Origin: Gemmatimonadaceae bacterium
Lineage (GTDB): Bacteria > Gemmatimonadota > Gemmatimonadetes > Gemmatimonadales > Gemmatimonadaceae
Assembly (NCBI GenBank): GCA_035606695.1
Contig: DATNEW010000009.1
Span: forward strand, 154,533 to 218,532
Reading direction: 5' to 3'
Length of the DNA: 64,000 nt
A model generated the notes under the pieces. It was given only the letters and a program-made list of their open reading frames with translations. It was not told the DNA's origin and made no database searches. Below, one piece after another: positions 19,472 through 29,763 of this stretch (its first letter is position 1; each line of letters opens with the position of its first letter). The translations under genes and the position numbers were made by a program.

Positions 19472-20659
19472 TCAGCTTGCTCCGCCGTTATTCCCGTTAT
19501 TTCCGTTATCTCTGCTCTCTCCGCTCTCGGCATCAGGTGACGCCGCGCCATCATCGCCGCGCGCCCCACGATTTCCCGACCGATTGCGTCGTCCGCCGCG
19601 ACGTCCGCGCCGGCGATGCGGACGCCGTTCGCGCGATTCGCCCCCGGCCTCGCCGCCCTCGCCCTCGACTCCTTCGGCCTCGGCCTGGGACTCGACGGTC
19701 TCCTCGTCCACCGCCACGTCTGACATCTCTGATTCCGGCACGTCCTCGATCGGCATGTCGTCCGACTCGGAGTCCGATGTCGCCACCGGCGCAAACGCCG
19801 TCACCGGCGCGACAGGCAGCGGCGCGCCGGCGTCGTTCGCTTCCTCGTGCAGCTCGGCGAGCGTGAGCAAGCGCACCTCGCCGTCTTCGCCGCGCAGCGT
19901 GATACGCTCGCGGAAAATGTCGTTCGCGATGACCTTTTCGTCGCCGCGCTTCGTCTTCACGACACGCCCTTCCTTCGGGAACCGCTTGCGGCTCTGCACG
20001 TAGAATTCGTGCTCGTACCTGAGGCAGCACATGAGCCGCCCGCACGCGCCGGAAATCTGCGACGGATTGAGCGACAACCGCTGGTCCTTCGCGACGCCGA
20101 GATTCACCGGCCGCAGCTCCGGCAGCCACGACGCCGAGCAGTACTGCCGTCCGCATCGGCCGATGCCGTCGAGACGTTTCGCTTCGTCGCGCACGCCGAT
20201 CTGCTTCAGCTCGATGCGCGTCCGAAACATCGACGCGAGCTCGCGCACCAGCGCGCGGAAATCCACGCGCTTCTCGGCCGTGAAATACAGCGTGAGCTTC
20301 TTGCGGTCCCACTGCCACTCCGCGTCGGACAGCTTCATCATCAAGGCGTTCGCGCGCACACGCTCCATGGCGCGGCGGCGCGCATCTTCATCTTCGGTGC
20401 GAAGCTCGTTCGCGCGCTTGACGTCGTCGCCGCTCGCCAGGCGCCGCGCCTTCTTGGACGTGCCGGCGGATCCGTAACCGTGCGGCGTGCCGGCGTTCCG
20501 CTTCTCGGCCAGGTCGCCGAGTGCGTGGACGAATCCGAGATCCTCTCCGCGATCGGCGTCGACGATCACCGCGGCCTTGAGCGGCGGCGGCTCGTCAGGA
20601 TCCCAGAGATAAAAATCCTTTCGGTTGCCCTTGAACGCGACTTCGATGAGATGGGGCAT
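19472..20659 (-). CDS. ricT: PSP1-domain protein (RicT/YaaT family)
   Basis: The 395-aa protein has a PSP1 domain in residues ~1-270: MPHLIEVAFKGNRKDFYL, GVRDEAKRLDGIGRCGRQYC, SGACGRLMCCLRYEHEFY. The clustered cysteines match those that bind iron-sulfur in the Bacillus Ric complex, which affects RNA maturation with RNase Y. The last ~120 residues are an acidic then Arg/Gly-rich low-complexity tail (RRGRRGGRRNRSGNRG) likely to bind nucleic acid. It is read just before metG with no gap, an arrangement common in many bacteria. Confidence 0.85.
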   Translation of the reverse strand: MPHLIEVAFKGNRKDFYLWDPDEPPPLKAAVIVDADRGEDLGFVHALGDLAEKRNAGTPHGYGSAGTSKKARRLASGDDVKRANELRTEDEDARRRAMERVRANALMMKLSDAEWQWDRKKLTLYFTAEKRVDFRALVRELASMFRTRIELKQIGVRDEAKRLDGIGRCGRQYCSASWLPELRPVNLGVAKDQRLSLNPSQISGACGRLMCCLRYEHEFYVQSRKRFPKEGRVVKTKRGDEKVIANDIFRERITLRGEDGEVRLLTLAELHEEANDAGAPLPVAPVTAFAPVATSDSESDDMPIEDVPESEMSDVAVDEETVESQAEAEGVEGEGGEAGGESRERRPHRRRGRRGGRRNRSGNRGARGDDGAASPDAESGESRDNGNNGNNGGAS

Positions 20660-20738
20660 ACGAGGTGCGAGGTCTACGGTCTGAGGTCTGAGGAGAATGA
20701 ACGATCACACCGAGGACCCAAGACGTTCGACCTCGGAC

Positions 20739-21707
20739 CTACTCCAGATACTGTCCCATTTTCAGAAATTTATCCCGGCGTCGCCGCACCAGCTTGTCGG
20801 GTTTGTAGCGCCGCAAGTCCTCGAGCTGTTTCACGAGTGTGTCGTGCACCGCCTGCGCGGTCGCCTCGTGATTGGCATGGGCGCCGCCGGGCGGCTCGGG
20901 GATGATCTCGTCGACCACCCGCAGCTCCTGGAGATCCTGCGCGGTGATGCGCAGCGCCGACGCCGCTTTCTCGCGCAACTCCTGGCTTTTGCCGTCCTTC
21001 CACAGAATGGACGCGCAGCCTTCCACGGTGATCACGGAATACACCGCGTTCTCGAGCATGTTGGTACGGTCCGACACGCCCAGCGCCAGCGCGCCGCCCG
21101 ATCCACCTTCGCCGATCACGGTGGCGATGATCGGCACCTCGAGGCGGCTCATCTCGAACAGATTGCGCGCGATCGCTTCCGACTGCCCCCGCTCCTCGGC
21201 GCCGAGACCTGCCCAGGCGCCCATCGTGTCGATGAACGTGATGACCGGTACGTGGAATTTCTCGGCGAGCTTCATCAGCCGCAGCGCTTTCCGATAGCCC
21301 TCGGGGTGCGGCATGCCGAAGTTGCGCTTGAGAATTTCCTTCGTGTCGCGGCCGCGCTGCTGGCCGATGACCATCACCGTCTCGCCTTCCAGACGCGCCC
21401 AACCGCCGACGATCGCCGCGTCTTCACGGAACGCACGGTCGCCGTGCAGCTCGATGAAGTCCGTGAACGCGAGCTGGATGTAGTCCAGCGTGAACGGCCG
21501 CTTGGTGCTGCGCGCGACCTGCACGCGCTGCCACGGCGTGAGGTTCTTGTAGATCTCGACCCGAAGATCGGCCAGCTTCTGCTGCAGCGGCGCGATCTCG
21601 TTGTCGACGTCGAGCTGCTGATCGCCGGCGAGCCGTTTCAGCTCGTCGATCTGCCGCTCTAATTCCGCGATCGGTTTCTCGAACTCCAGCGTGACTGAAG
21701 TCCCCAC
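20739..21707 (-). CDS. accA: Acetyl-CoA carboxylase carboxyltransferase subunit alpha
   Basis: The 322-aa subunit with AccD transfers carboxyl from biotin to acetyl-CoA, the first step of fatty-acid synthesis. [20 protein letters not shown] and [15 protein letters not shown] (oxyanion hole) are standard. The usual IDTPGAYPGVGAEERGQ reads [17 protein letters not shown]: two conserved prolines and a tyrosine are replaced. It starts 1 bp after the dnaE stop, so dnaE-accA are co-transcribed, as in many bacteria. No accD is in the window. Confidence 0.95.
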   Translation of the reverse strand: MGTSVTLEFEKPIAELERQIDELKRLAGDQQLDVDNEIAPLQQKLADLRVEIYKNLTPWQRVQVARSTKRPFTLDYIQLAFTDFIELHGDRAFREDAAIVGGWARLEGETVMVIGQQRGRDTKEILKRNFGMPHPEGYRKALRLMKLAEKFHVPVITFIDTMGAWAGLGAEERGQSEAIARNLFEMSRLEVPIIATVIGEGGSGGALALGVSDRTNMLENAVYSVITVEGCASILWKDGKSQELREKAASALRITAQDLQELRVVDEIIPEPPGGAHANHEATAQAVHDTLVKQLEDLRRYKPDKLVRRRRDKFLKMGQYLE

Positions 21708-21708
21708 A

Positions 21709-24700
21709 TCAGCTCCCGCGAACGAGGCGAACGCGATCCACGCCCAGCAACGCGCGCAGATCGCTCAACGCGGCCTGCGAAGCCGCGATTCGTAACGAAC
21801 GCGACCGCAACCGGGCGCGTGTCCCGCTTCCATCGGTCCATTGAACTTCCAGCGGCGGCGACGACGGCGACGCCAGCGAATGCGTCTCGACCACCGCGCG
21901 CACGTCCTGCATGACCTCCGGCGTCAGCGTGCTCCCCGACTGGAGATCGATCGCCACCGCCACCTGCCCCGTCAACCGCAGTTCGACGAACGGCGTCAGT
22001 GATTCGACGATGAACGTGGGGTTTTCCACGTCCTGATCGCGCCGCGAATAACTGCCCTTCAGCAAGACAGGAACGTCGGTCTTCACCCGGTCGCCCAGCA
22101 TCGTCCACGCTTCGGGAAAGACCAATACTTCAGAAGATCCCGAAAAATCCTCGACTGTCAACCGCGCGAACTCCGCTCCAGACCGCTTACTGATCTGTTT
22201 CTTGATGGCGGTTACTACTACGCCGAGCGCGATCGGTTGATCTGACCACTTCCCCAATTGAGACACGGTGTGCGTCGCGAACAGTTCGCATTCGAGACGA
22301 AACGGCTCCAGCGGGTGACCGGAGATATAGAAGCCGAGAATCTCCTTTTCGCGCGTCAGTCGCTCGGAATCAGACCAGGGCGACACGTTCGGCAAGATGC
22401 GAGGCGCGGCGACTGTTCCGGCCTCGTCCGCGCCGCCGAGCAACGAAAACTGGCCGACCGCGGCTTCCTGCTGCTTGAGCGAGGCTTCCTGCAGTGCCGT
22501 GTCGAGCACCGCCCAAAACTGCGCGCGATGCCCGCCCAGGTTGTCGAGTGCGCCCGCGGCGATCAACGCTTCGAAGACGCGCTTGTTACAGGCGCGGAGG
22601 TCAACGCGATCACAGAAATCGTAGAACGATTTGAACGGCCCGTCCTTCCGCGCGTTCAAAATCGAATCGATCGCCGAACGGCCGACGTTGCGAATGGCGC
22701 CCAGGCCAAAGCGAATGCGCTTCTCGCCAATCACGGTAAACTTGTAGCCCGACTCGTTCACGTCCGGCGCCAGCACCTCGATGCCGACTTCGCGCGCTTC
22801 GTTGATGAACTTGACGACCGAATCCGTGTCGCCGATCGACGACGACAGGATCGCCGCCATGAACTCGGCGGGATAGTGCGCCTTGAGCCACGCGGTTTGA
22901 TATGAGACGACCGAATACGCGACGGCGTGCGACTTGTTGAAGCCGTAGCGGCCGAACGTCTCGATCTGGCCCGACAGTTCTTCGATGATGCGCCGGTCGA
23001 AGCCGCGCGCCACGGACTTCTCGACGAACTTGCCCAGCTCGAGCTTGATGAGATCCGCGTCCTTCTTGCCGACGGCTTTGCGCAGCACGTCGGCTTCGGC
23101 GAGCGAAATGCCTGCCAGCACCTGCGCGATGCGCATCACCTGCTCCTGATAGGTGATGACGCCGTAGGTCGTTTCGAGAATCGGCTCGAGCTCCGGCAGC
23201 GCATACGTCACCGACTCTTCGCCGCGCTTTCGGCGCTGATACACCTTGTGCATGCCGGAATCGAGCGGGCCGGGGCGCATCAACGCGTTCGAGGCGACGA
23301 GATCGTCGAAGCGGTCGCAGCGCATCCCGCGCAAGAGATCGGTCGCAAGCGGCGATTCGAACTGGAACACGCCCGTCGTGCGGCCGGCGCGAAGCATCTG
23401 ATACACCGCGGCGTCGTCGAACGGGATCGCGTCGATGTCGATCGACTTGCCGGTGCGCTGCTCGACGGACACGAGCGCATCGTGAATCACGGTGAGCGTC
23501 GTGAGCCCCAGGAAGTCCATCTTCAACATGCCTGCGTGCTCCAGGCAGTTCATGTCGTACTGGCTCACGATCACAGAATCATCATCGCCCGAGCCCGCGC
23601 CCTTGGACGACTGCGTGCACACGGGCACGTAGTCGTCGACCGGTCCCGGCGCGATGACGACGCCGGCCGCGTGCACGCCGGTGTGCCGCGACAATCCTTC
23701 CAGCGACTTGGCGTAATCGAGCAGCTGGCGATAGCGGTCGTCGGTCTTGTACAACCTGGCGACGTCGGCGATCTGCTCGATCGCTTCGGCCACCGTGAGC
23801 GAGAAGTTCGGCGCGTTGGGGATGAGCTTCGCCAGCGCATCCGTCTCGGCGGGCGTGAAGCCGAGCGTGCGGCCCACGTCCTTGATCGCGGCGCGCGATT
23901 TCATCGTCCCGAACGTCACGATCTGGCAGACGGACTCCTTGCCGTACTTCTGCCGCACGTACTCGATGACCTCGCCGCGCCGCTCGAAGCAGAAGTCGAC
24001 GTCGACGTCGGGCATCGACACGCGCTCCGGATTCAGAAAGCGCTCGAAGAGCAGATCGTACTCGAGCGGACAGACGTTCGTGATTTTTAATGAGTAAGCT
24101 ACTAACGACCCCGCCGCCGAGCCGCGGCCCGGCCCCACCGGAATGCCGCGATCGCGCGCCGCCTTGATGAAGTCGGCGACGATGAGGAAATACCCCGCAT
24201 AGCCCGTCTTCGTGATGACGCCGAGCTCGTAGTCGAGCCGCTCCTGGACGTGCGCCGGCAGCGGATCACCGTACCGCTCTTTCGCGCCAGAGACGGCCAG
24301 CGCCATCAACAAATCGTTTTCCGTCGCCACACCCGCCGGGAGCGGGAATGCCGGCACGTTGTACTTTTTGCCGAATTCGACGTTGATCTCGTCGGCGATC
24401 TTGAGCGTGTTCTCGAGAACGTCCGGCCGCCCCTTGAAGTGGCCCGCGATCTCCGGCGCGCTCTTGAAGTAGAGGCCGCGGTCGTAGCGCATCCGGTCGG
24501 CGTCGCTGCGATCCTTCCCCAATCCGATGCACAGCAGCACGTCGTGCGAGTCGTGATCTTCGGCGCGCAGAAAATGCGCGTCGTTCGTCGCGATCACGGG
24601 CAGGTTCAAATCCTCAGCGAGCTTGAACACGCGCTGATTGAGCTTCGACTGACCGTCCGACTCGTGCGCCTGGACCTCGAGGTAATACCGGTCCTTGAAG

Positions 24701-25197
24701 ACGTTCGCGTACCACGATGCGGCTTCGCGCGCCGCATCCACGTTCTCGTCCATGAGATGCTGCGCGATCTCGCCGGCCAGACATGCCGACGAGACGATGA
24801 TGCCTTCGCTGTATCGGGCCAGCAGCTCGCGGTCGACGCGCGGCTTGGAGTAGAAACCTTCGGTGTAGGCGAGCGACGACAGCTTGACGAGATTCTTGTA
24901 GCCCACGATATCGCGGGCGAGCAGGACCAGGTGGTAGTACGGCTTGGCGCCGGGCGTCGGACGCGCGCGGGTGCGGCGATCGCCGGGAGCGACGTACGCT
25001 TCCATGCCGATGATCGGCTTGACCTTCGCTTTCTTCGCCTTTTCCTGGAACTCCCAGGCCGCGTGGAGATTACCGTGATCGGTGATCGCCAGGGCGGGCT
25101 GCTCCAGCTCCTGCGCGCGGCGGATCAGGTCGTCGATCCGGTTCGCGCCGTCGAGGAGCGAGTATTCCGAGTGGCAGTGCAGATGAACGAAGGACAT
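21709..25197 (-). CDS. dnaE: DNA polymerase III subunit alpha
   Basis: The frame is open upstream; I start at the ATG at 25197, where the PHP domain begins ([20 protein letters not shown]), giving about 1162 aa, normal for DnaE1. The PHP metal motifs (HLHCHS, ITDHGN), the polymerase aspartates ([13 protein letters not shown]), [12 protein letters not shown], the helix-hairpin-helix region, and an OB-fold ([19 protein letters not shown]) appear in order. It is the main replicative polymerase. Just before the start lies half of a REP-like repeat. Confidence 0.95.
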   Translation of the reverse strand: MSFVHLHCHSEYSLLDGANRIDDLIRRAQELEQPALAITDHGNLHAAWEFQEKAKKAKVKPIIGMEAYVAPGDRRTRARPTPGAKPYYHLVLLARDIVGYKNLVKLSSLAYTEGFYSKPRVDRELLARYSEGIIVSSACLAGEIAQHLMDENVDAAREAASWYANVFKDRYYLEVQAHESDGQSKLNQRVFKLAEDLNLPVIATNDAHFLRAEDHDSHDVLLCIGLGKDRSDADRMRYDRGLYFKSAPEIAGHFKGRPDVLENTLKIADEINVEFGKKYNVPAFPLPAGVATENDLLMALAVSGAKERYGDPLPAHVQERLDYELGVITKTGYAGYFLIVADFIKAARDRGIPVGPGRGSAAGSLVAYSLKITNVCPLEYDLLFERFLNPERVSMPDVDVDFCFERRGEVIEYVRQKYGKESVCQIVTFGTMKSRAAIKDVGRTLGFTPAETDALAKLIPNAPNFSLTVAEAIEQIADVARLYKTDDRYRQLLDYAKSLEGLSRHTGVHAAGVVIAPGPVDDYVPVCTQSSKGAGSGDDDSVIVSQYDMNCLEHAGMLKMDFLGLTTLTVIHDALVSVEQRTGKSIDIDAIPFDDAAVYQMLRAGRTTGVFQFESPLATDLLRGMRCDRFDDLVASNALMRPGPLDSGMHKVYQRRKRGEESVTYALPELEPILETTYGVITYQEQVMRIAQVLAGISLAEADVLRKAVGKKDADLIKLELGKFVEKSVARGFDRRIIEELSGQIETFGRYGFNKSHAVAYSVVSYQTAWLKAHYPAEFMAAILSSSIGDTDSVVKFINEAREVGIEVLAPDVNESGYKFTVIGEKRIRFGLGAIRNVGRSAIDSILNARKDGPFKSFYDFCDRVDLRACNKRVFEALIAAGALDNLGGHRAQFWAVLDTALQEASLKQQEAAVGQFSLLGGADEAGTVAAPRILPNVSPWSDSERLTREKEILGFYISGHPLEPFRLECELFATHTVSQLGKWSDQPIALGVVVTAIKKQISKRSGAEFARLTVEDFSGSSEVLVFPEAWTMLGDRVKTDVPVLLKGSYSRRDQDVENPTFIVESLTPFVELRLTGQVAVAIDLQSGSTLTPEVMQDVRAVVETHSLASPSSPPLEVQWTDGSGTRARLRSRSLRIAASQAALSDLRALLGVDRVRLVRGS

Positions 25198-25208
25198 CCC
25201 AAATTCTA

Positions 25209-25285
25209 GATGCGGAATTCCGAGCGGAGGTGCGAAGCGCCAGCGCAGCGTCAGCGCAGCGCCAGCGAAGCGCCGAAGCGAGGAA
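25209..25285. repeat. REP-like half element and GCGCAGC repeats upstream of dnaE
   Basis: The stretch GATGCGGAATTCCGAGCGGAGG is repeated exactly upstream of lpdA (35760). It is followed here by a short irregular array of AGCGCAGCG/AGCGAAGCG units ending CGAAGCGAGGAA. Confidence 0.6.
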
Positions 25286-25352
25286 CAATTGCTGAAGATA
25301 GCGTCCGAACCCCCGAGGTCAATGCAAAACGCAGGAATGAGACTACTCATAA

Positions 25353-26480
25353 GTGTCGCGAATTCAACGCATTAGCGGCGTTCGGCGCGTTCCGTGGCGG
25401 TGGATCCGCCGCGTGGTCCTGGGGGTCGTCGTGCTCGCCGTGGCGTACCTCGCGCTGGCGCCCACCGGGCGCTATCTCGTTCGCGCCGCGTGGGAGGAGG
25501 GACACATCCTCGCGCACCGCCGGCCCATCTCCCGGATCATCGCCGATTCGCGAACGCCGCCGGCCGTCGCCGCGAAGTTGCGGCTGGTGCTTGCGGCGCG
25601 CGCTTTCGCCGCCGATTCGATCGGCCTTCAGGCGAAGCAAAGCTTCACGACCTACTCCGCGCTCGAGCACGACACGCTGGTTCTCGTGCTGTCGGGGGCA
25701 TATCGCGACCGCCTCGAGCCCTACACGTGGTGGTTCCCGATCGTGGGCCGGGTGCCCTACAAGGGCTACTTCGATTTCAACGCCGCGAAGGACGGCGCGA
25801 AGCAGCTCGACGCACGGGGATTCGACGTCTATCTGCGCCCGTCGCCGGCGTTCAGCACGCTGGGCTGGTTCAACGATCCGCTCCTGTCGACGTCGTTGCA
25901 CGCCGACAGCCTTGAGCTGGCGAACACCGTGGTGCACGAGCTGACGCACAACACGTACTACGCGCCCGGTTCAGCAATTTTTAATGAGTCTTTTGCAAAT
26001 TTCGTCGGCGCGCGCGGATCGGCCTGGTTCTTTCGTACGCGCGGGGCCGCGGCGGCGGCCGACGAAGCGGACGCCCGCTGGTCCGACGAAAAGCTGCTCG
26101 CGCGCTTCTGGGCGCTGCTCTACCATCGCGTCGATTCGGCCTTCAAGGTGCACCCGAACGACTCGCTCGCGCGATTGACCGCGCGCGATTCTCTCTACAC
26201 GGCCGCCCGCCGCGAGCTGGTCGACTCGCTCGGCCCCCAGTTTCGCACGATCAGCCCCCGCGCGCTCGAACGCGTGCGGCTGGACAACGCGGCGCTCTTG
26301 GCGCATCGCATCTACGATACGGATCTCGATCTGTTCGACGCGCTGTGGGCGCGCGAGCACGGTGATTTGCGCCGCACGGTGCTGCGCGTCATCGAGCTGG
26401 CGAAGTCGCGCCCGAACGATCCGTTCGGCGCGCTGCGCAGCGGCGTTGTCGAAAACACAGCGGCCCGTTCGTCGCCTTAG
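25353..26480 (+). CDS. Putative aminopeptidase (zinc metallopeptidase, HExxH)
   Basis: The 375-aa protein (GTG start) has an N-terminal membrane anchor (VVLGVVVLAVAYLALAP). A conserved region GHILAHRRPISRII leads to the catalytic zinc motif HELTHNTYYAPGSAIFNES: HExxH plus a downstream glutamate. This layout matches the putative aminopeptidase family of proteobacterial periplasmic proteins (PF10023-like). The substrate is unknown. It diverges from dnaE and is followed by a DGPF-domain gene. Confidence 0.75.
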   Translation: MSRIQRISGVRRVPWRWIRRVVLGVVVLAVAYLALAPTGRYLVRAAWEEGHILAHRRPISRIIADSRTPPAVAAKLRLVLAARAFAADSIGLQAKQSFTTYSALEHDTLVLVLSGAYRDRLEPYTWWFPIVGRVPYKGYFDFNAAKDGAKQLDARGFDVYLRPSPAFSTLGWFNDPLLSTSLHADSLELANTVVHELTHNTYYAPGSAIFNESFANFVGARGSAWFFRTRGAAAAADEADARWSDEKLLARFWALLYHRVDSAFKVHPNDSLARLTARDSLYTAARRELVDSLGPQFRTISPRALERVRLDNAALLAHRIYDTDLDLFDALWAREHGDLRRTVLRVIELAKSRPNDPFGALRSGVVENTAARSSP

Positions 26481-26520
26481 TGCAAGCACAGAATTTCCAC
26501 GACACCACGGAGCTCTCGCC

Positions 26521-26895
26521 ATGCGCTACATGATGTTCATCAAGCACACCGAGGATTACTACGGCAAGACGCCGACGCCCGAGCTCATGAAGGCGATGGG
26601 GGAGTTCGTCGTCCCGCATATGAAAAGTGGCAAGTTCGTCGAGGCCGCGGGCCTCATGTCGACGAGGCGCGGCAAGAAATTCCAGCTGCGGAACGGTAAG
26701 ATCAACGTGATCGACGGACCGTTCACCGAATCGAAGGAGATCATCGGCGGCTACACCCTCGCCGAGTGCGACTCCGACGAAGAAGCGATCGAGCTGGCGC
26801 GAGAGTTTGTCGAGTTGCACCGCATTCACGCGCCGGGTATGGACGTCGAGTGCGAGTTGCGGCCGTTACAGACCGGGATGCCGGGATCGCAATGA
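26521..26895 (+). CDS. YCII-related protein with DGPF motif
   Basis: I start at the ATG at 26521 (MRYMMFIKHTEDYYGKTP), giving 124 aa. The core has the family signature VIDGPFTESKEIIGGYTLAE, then a helix ELAREFVELHR and a strand VECELRPL. These small ferredoxin-like-fold proteins are often near ECF sigma factors or epimerases and have no agreed reaction. The end is 29 bp from the convergent helicase gene. Confidence 0.85.
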   Translation: MRYMMFIKHTEDYYGKTPTPELMKAMGEFVVPHMKSGKFVEAAGLMSTRRGKKFQLRNGKINVIDGPFTESKEIIGGYTLAECDSDEEAIELAREFVELHRIHAPGMDVECELRPLQTGMPGSQ

Positions 26896-26924
26896 CGTGG
26901 TGCGCGGGCCGTTCAACGTCCCGC

Positions 26925-29063
26925 TCACGACGAGAACCGCCCCTTCAGCAGCGCGCGGAGATCGATCGCCGGCTCCTGCTGCGGCGGTAGCTCCGCCGCG
27001 GCCGGGGTTGTGGACGCCGGCTCCTGCGGAACGACCCGCTGCATCTTCTCGCGCACGCCGCGATCGAGAAAACGCGACAGCTGATCCATCGAGTAGTCCT
27101 GGCCGCGCCGCGTGGCGTACACGTTGAGCGGGTACGTCACCGCGAGATGATTGCGCGCGCGCGTCATGGCGACATACATCAGGCGGCGTTCTTCCTCGAG
27201 CTGATCTTCGTCGCCGAGTGAGCGGGAGGAGGGAAACCAGCCGTCGACGGCCCAGAGGACGAAGACCGCGTCCCATTCCTTTCCCTTGGCGCTGTGCACC
27301 GTGCTGATGACGAGCGCGTCCTCGTCGCTGTCGGCGCCGCTCCCGAGGTCTTGCGTGTTGGACGGCGGCTCGAGCGCGATCGCGGCGAGGAAGGTCGAAC
27401 GATTGGGATAGCCCGCCGCGATCACCCGCAGCTGGTCGAGGTCCGCCAGCCGCGGCTCCGCCCGATCGTAGCGCTCGGCGAGCACCTTGTCGTAGAGGGC
27501 GCGAATCTCGTCGATCTCGGGGCCGACGCCGCCCGCGTCGCTCTCGTCGTCTTCGGCCCGACGAATCGCGCGCAGCCGGCGAAGCAGGTCGGACAGACCG
27601 CGGTGCGCGTCGCGCGCGCGCGCCGGCGGCACGAAGTGCGTGAACGCGTCCGGATCCCAGGCCCGCGCCGCCATGGATTCCATCATGTCGCGCGCCGTCT
27701 TGTCGCCGATGCCCGGCATGAGCATGAGAATGCGATACCAGCTCACTTCGTCGCGCGGGTTCTCGAGCACGCGGAGGAACGCGAGCACGTCTTTGACGTG
27801 CGCGGCCTCGAGGAACTTGATGCCGCCCCACTTCTCGAAGGGGATCTTGCGGTTGGCGAGCTCGATCTCGAGATCGGCCGACATGTAGCCGGCGCGCACG
27901 AGCACGGCGATTTCGCGCAGCGGCGTGCCTTCCTCGTGTAGCTCGAGAATGCGATCGACGACGAAGCGGGTTTGTCCCTGCTCGTCGCGGGTGGTGACGA
28001 GCCAGGGCGCCTCGCCGCCCGAGCGCATGGTCCAGAGATTCTTGGTGAATCGCTCGAGTGCGCGCGAGATGAGCGTGTTGGTGACGTCGAGGATCGGCTG
28101 CGTGGAGCGATAGTTCTGCTCGAGCGCGACGATCGTCGTGTCGGGGAAATGCCTGGGAAAATCCAGGATGTTCCGGAAGCTGGCGCCGCGGAACGAGTAT
28201 ATGCTCTGCGCGTCGTCCCCGACGACCGTGATGTTGGCGTGTCCGCGGCACATGCCGCGGAGAATGCGTGCCTGGAGGAGGTTCGTGTCCTGATACTCGT
28301 CGACCAGGATGTGGTCGTGGAGGCCGGCGATGCGCTGGGCGAGCGACTCGGACTGCTCGAGCATGAGGGCCCAGAAGAGGAGGAGGTCGTCGTAGTCGAC
28401 CAGGTTCCGTTCCGACTTGCGGCTCGTGTACTCGGCGAAGATGCGGACGATGTCGCGGCCGAAGTCCAGGAATTGGGGAAATTCCTGTTCGAGGATGGTC
28501 TCGACCGGCAGTTCGGTGTTCAGATGTCGTGAATATATATAGTGTAATGACTCCTTTTTGGGGAAGCGCTTCTCGTGTTTGCCGTAGCCCAGGTTGGCGC
28601 GGGCGAGCTGCATGAGATCTTCGGCGTCGCCCTGGTCCATGATGGAGAAGTCGCGCGGCAGGCCCGCTTCGGGGCCGAACTGGCGGAGGAGGCGGTGACC
28701 GGTCGCGTGGAATGTTCCGCCCTGGACGCGGGTGGAGGCGGAGCCGACGAGGCGTTCGGCGCGGCTCAGCATCTCGTGGGCGGCGCGGCGCGTGAACGTG
28801 AGCAGGAGAATGCGCTCGGGAGCGACGCCCAGGTCGATGAGGTGCGCGACGCGGTAGACGAGTGTTCGTGTCTTGCCGGTGCCGGCGCCGGCGATGATGA
28901 GGAGCGGTCCCTCGGTGTGGGTGGCGGCGGCGCCTTGTTCGGCGTTGAGCTCTCGGGCGAGGTCGCGGGTTGGGCCGTCGACGAGGCGTTCTCGCGCTGG
29001 GTAGAGGCGCGGGATGGGGTTGATGGAGTCGGGTGGGAGGGAGACGTCCGCCATGCGCGACAA
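26925..29063 (-). CDS. UvrD/PcrA-family ATP-dependent DNA helicase
   Basis: The 712-aa superfamily 1A helicase has Q-motif ELNAEQGAAA, Walker A AGAGTGKT near 58-65, motif II ILVDEYQDTN, motif III VVGDDAQSIYSFRG, motif IV ALEQNYRST, motif V VHSAKGKEWDAVFV and motif VI RLMYVAMTRARN. The 2B region includes a helix-hairpin-helix-like MPGIGDKTARDMM. Likely role: 3'-5' unwinding in repair or replication. A second ATG three codons in (29054) is an equally good start. It is unrelated to the helicase of the defence pair at 55451. Confidence 0.9.
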   Translation of the reverse strand: MSRMADVSLPPDSINPIPRLYPARERLVDGPTRDLARELNAEQGAAATHTEGPLLIIAGAGTGKTRTLVYRVAHLIDLGVAPERILLLTFTRRAAHEMLSRAERLVGSASTRVQGGTFHATGHRLLRQFGPEAGLPRDFSIMDQGDAEDLMQLARANLGYGKHEKRFPKKESLHYIYSRHLNTELPVETILEQEFPQFLDFGRDIVRIFAEYTSRKSERNLVDYDDLLLFWALMLEQSESLAQRIAGLHDHILVDEYQDTNLLQARILRGMCRGHANITVVGDDAQSIYSFRGASFRNILDFPRHFPDTTIVALEQNYRSTQPILDVTNTLISRALERFTKNLWTMRSGGEAPWLVTTRDEQGQTRFVVDRILELHEEGTPLREIAVLVRAGYMSADLEIELANRKIPFEKWGGIKFLEAAHVKDVLAFLRVLENPRDEVSWYRILMLMPGIGDKTARDMMESMAARAWDPDAFTHFVPPARARDAHRGLSDLLRRLRAIRRAEDDESDAGGVGPEIDEIRALYDKVLAERYDRAEPRLADLDQLRVIAAGYPNRSTFLAAIALEPPSNTQDLGSGADSDEDALVISTVHSAKGKEWDAVFVLWAVDGWFPSSRSLGDEDQLEEERRLMYVAMTRARNHLAVTYPLNVYATRRGQDYSMDQLSRFLDRGVREKMQRVVPQEPASTTPAAAELPPQQEPAIDLRALLKGRFSS

Positions 29064-29763
29064 TATAGGTTCGGGGCGCGTTCGGGGAGGGGGGACTGGA
29101 AGCGGCCCATTGTGGTGCGAAATGAGGCGTGCGCGGCCGGATGGGACGATCGTCCCCCCTGAAATTGCTGACTAAGTCGTTCGTTGGAAGCTAGTTATAG
29201 AAGGACCCTAAAGCGCGTTGTTACGCGTGTCGGGGTGCTGCGTCTTATCGGCGTTGCTCGGACCGCTGCGTCTTGAATCAGATACGAGCTGGTGAAGCTG
29301 ACGCGGCGGGAGAGTCGATGGGTGGCGGGGAAACGCGCACGGTTTTGGCGTGACGCCGCGCACTGGAGTGGATGGCGGGTCGGTGCTAGGTTGTACGACC
29401 GCTGGTGAGCGTCGCCGTCCACGGTGGGTGTGGGTGTAGGAAAGGGAGCACGAAGGCCGACGCCGGCCGTATTCGATTCAGCGACGCAATACAGACAATG
29501 CAGCGTGCGAGACCGCAAACCCAAATGGGGCGCTCTGCTTGACCCCATTGAGCCCAAGGCCTATCTTGGGTTGCTTGCGGTATTCTCGCCATGCCGTTTT
29601 GTGCTGGCCAGTTTTTTACGGGGAGGGCCACGGTCCCCGAGCGGTCTGCGGTTTCCAAGCTTCACTGCAGTCGTAGCCCAGGAAGTCCAGGCGTACGTGG
29701 CATGATGTCCATTGTTGGTTGTCGTACCTGTTTTCACCTCGCATCACTTACCAAGGGGGTAAG
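29064..29763. other. Long intergenic leader region (700 bp)
   Basis: No credible gene. It separates the divergent helicase and Ig-like lipoprotein genes. The only structure I see is at 29515-29574, where two mutually exclusive pairings are possible (see separate entry). The final 20 bp hold a strong ribosome-binding site AAGGGGG for the lipoprotein. Confidence 0.6.
29515..29574 (+). ncRNA. Possible switching RNA leader structure
   Basis: Hairpin AATGGGG (29524)/CCCCATT (29549) can be enclosed by GCAAACCCAA (29515-29524) pairing with TTGGGTTGC (29566-29574, one bulge). Alternatively CCCAAG (29553) pairs locally with CTTGGG (29570). The two folds compete for the TTGGG strand. It lies about 190 nt before the lipoprotein start. 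Structure is inferred by eye only. Confidence 0.3.
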
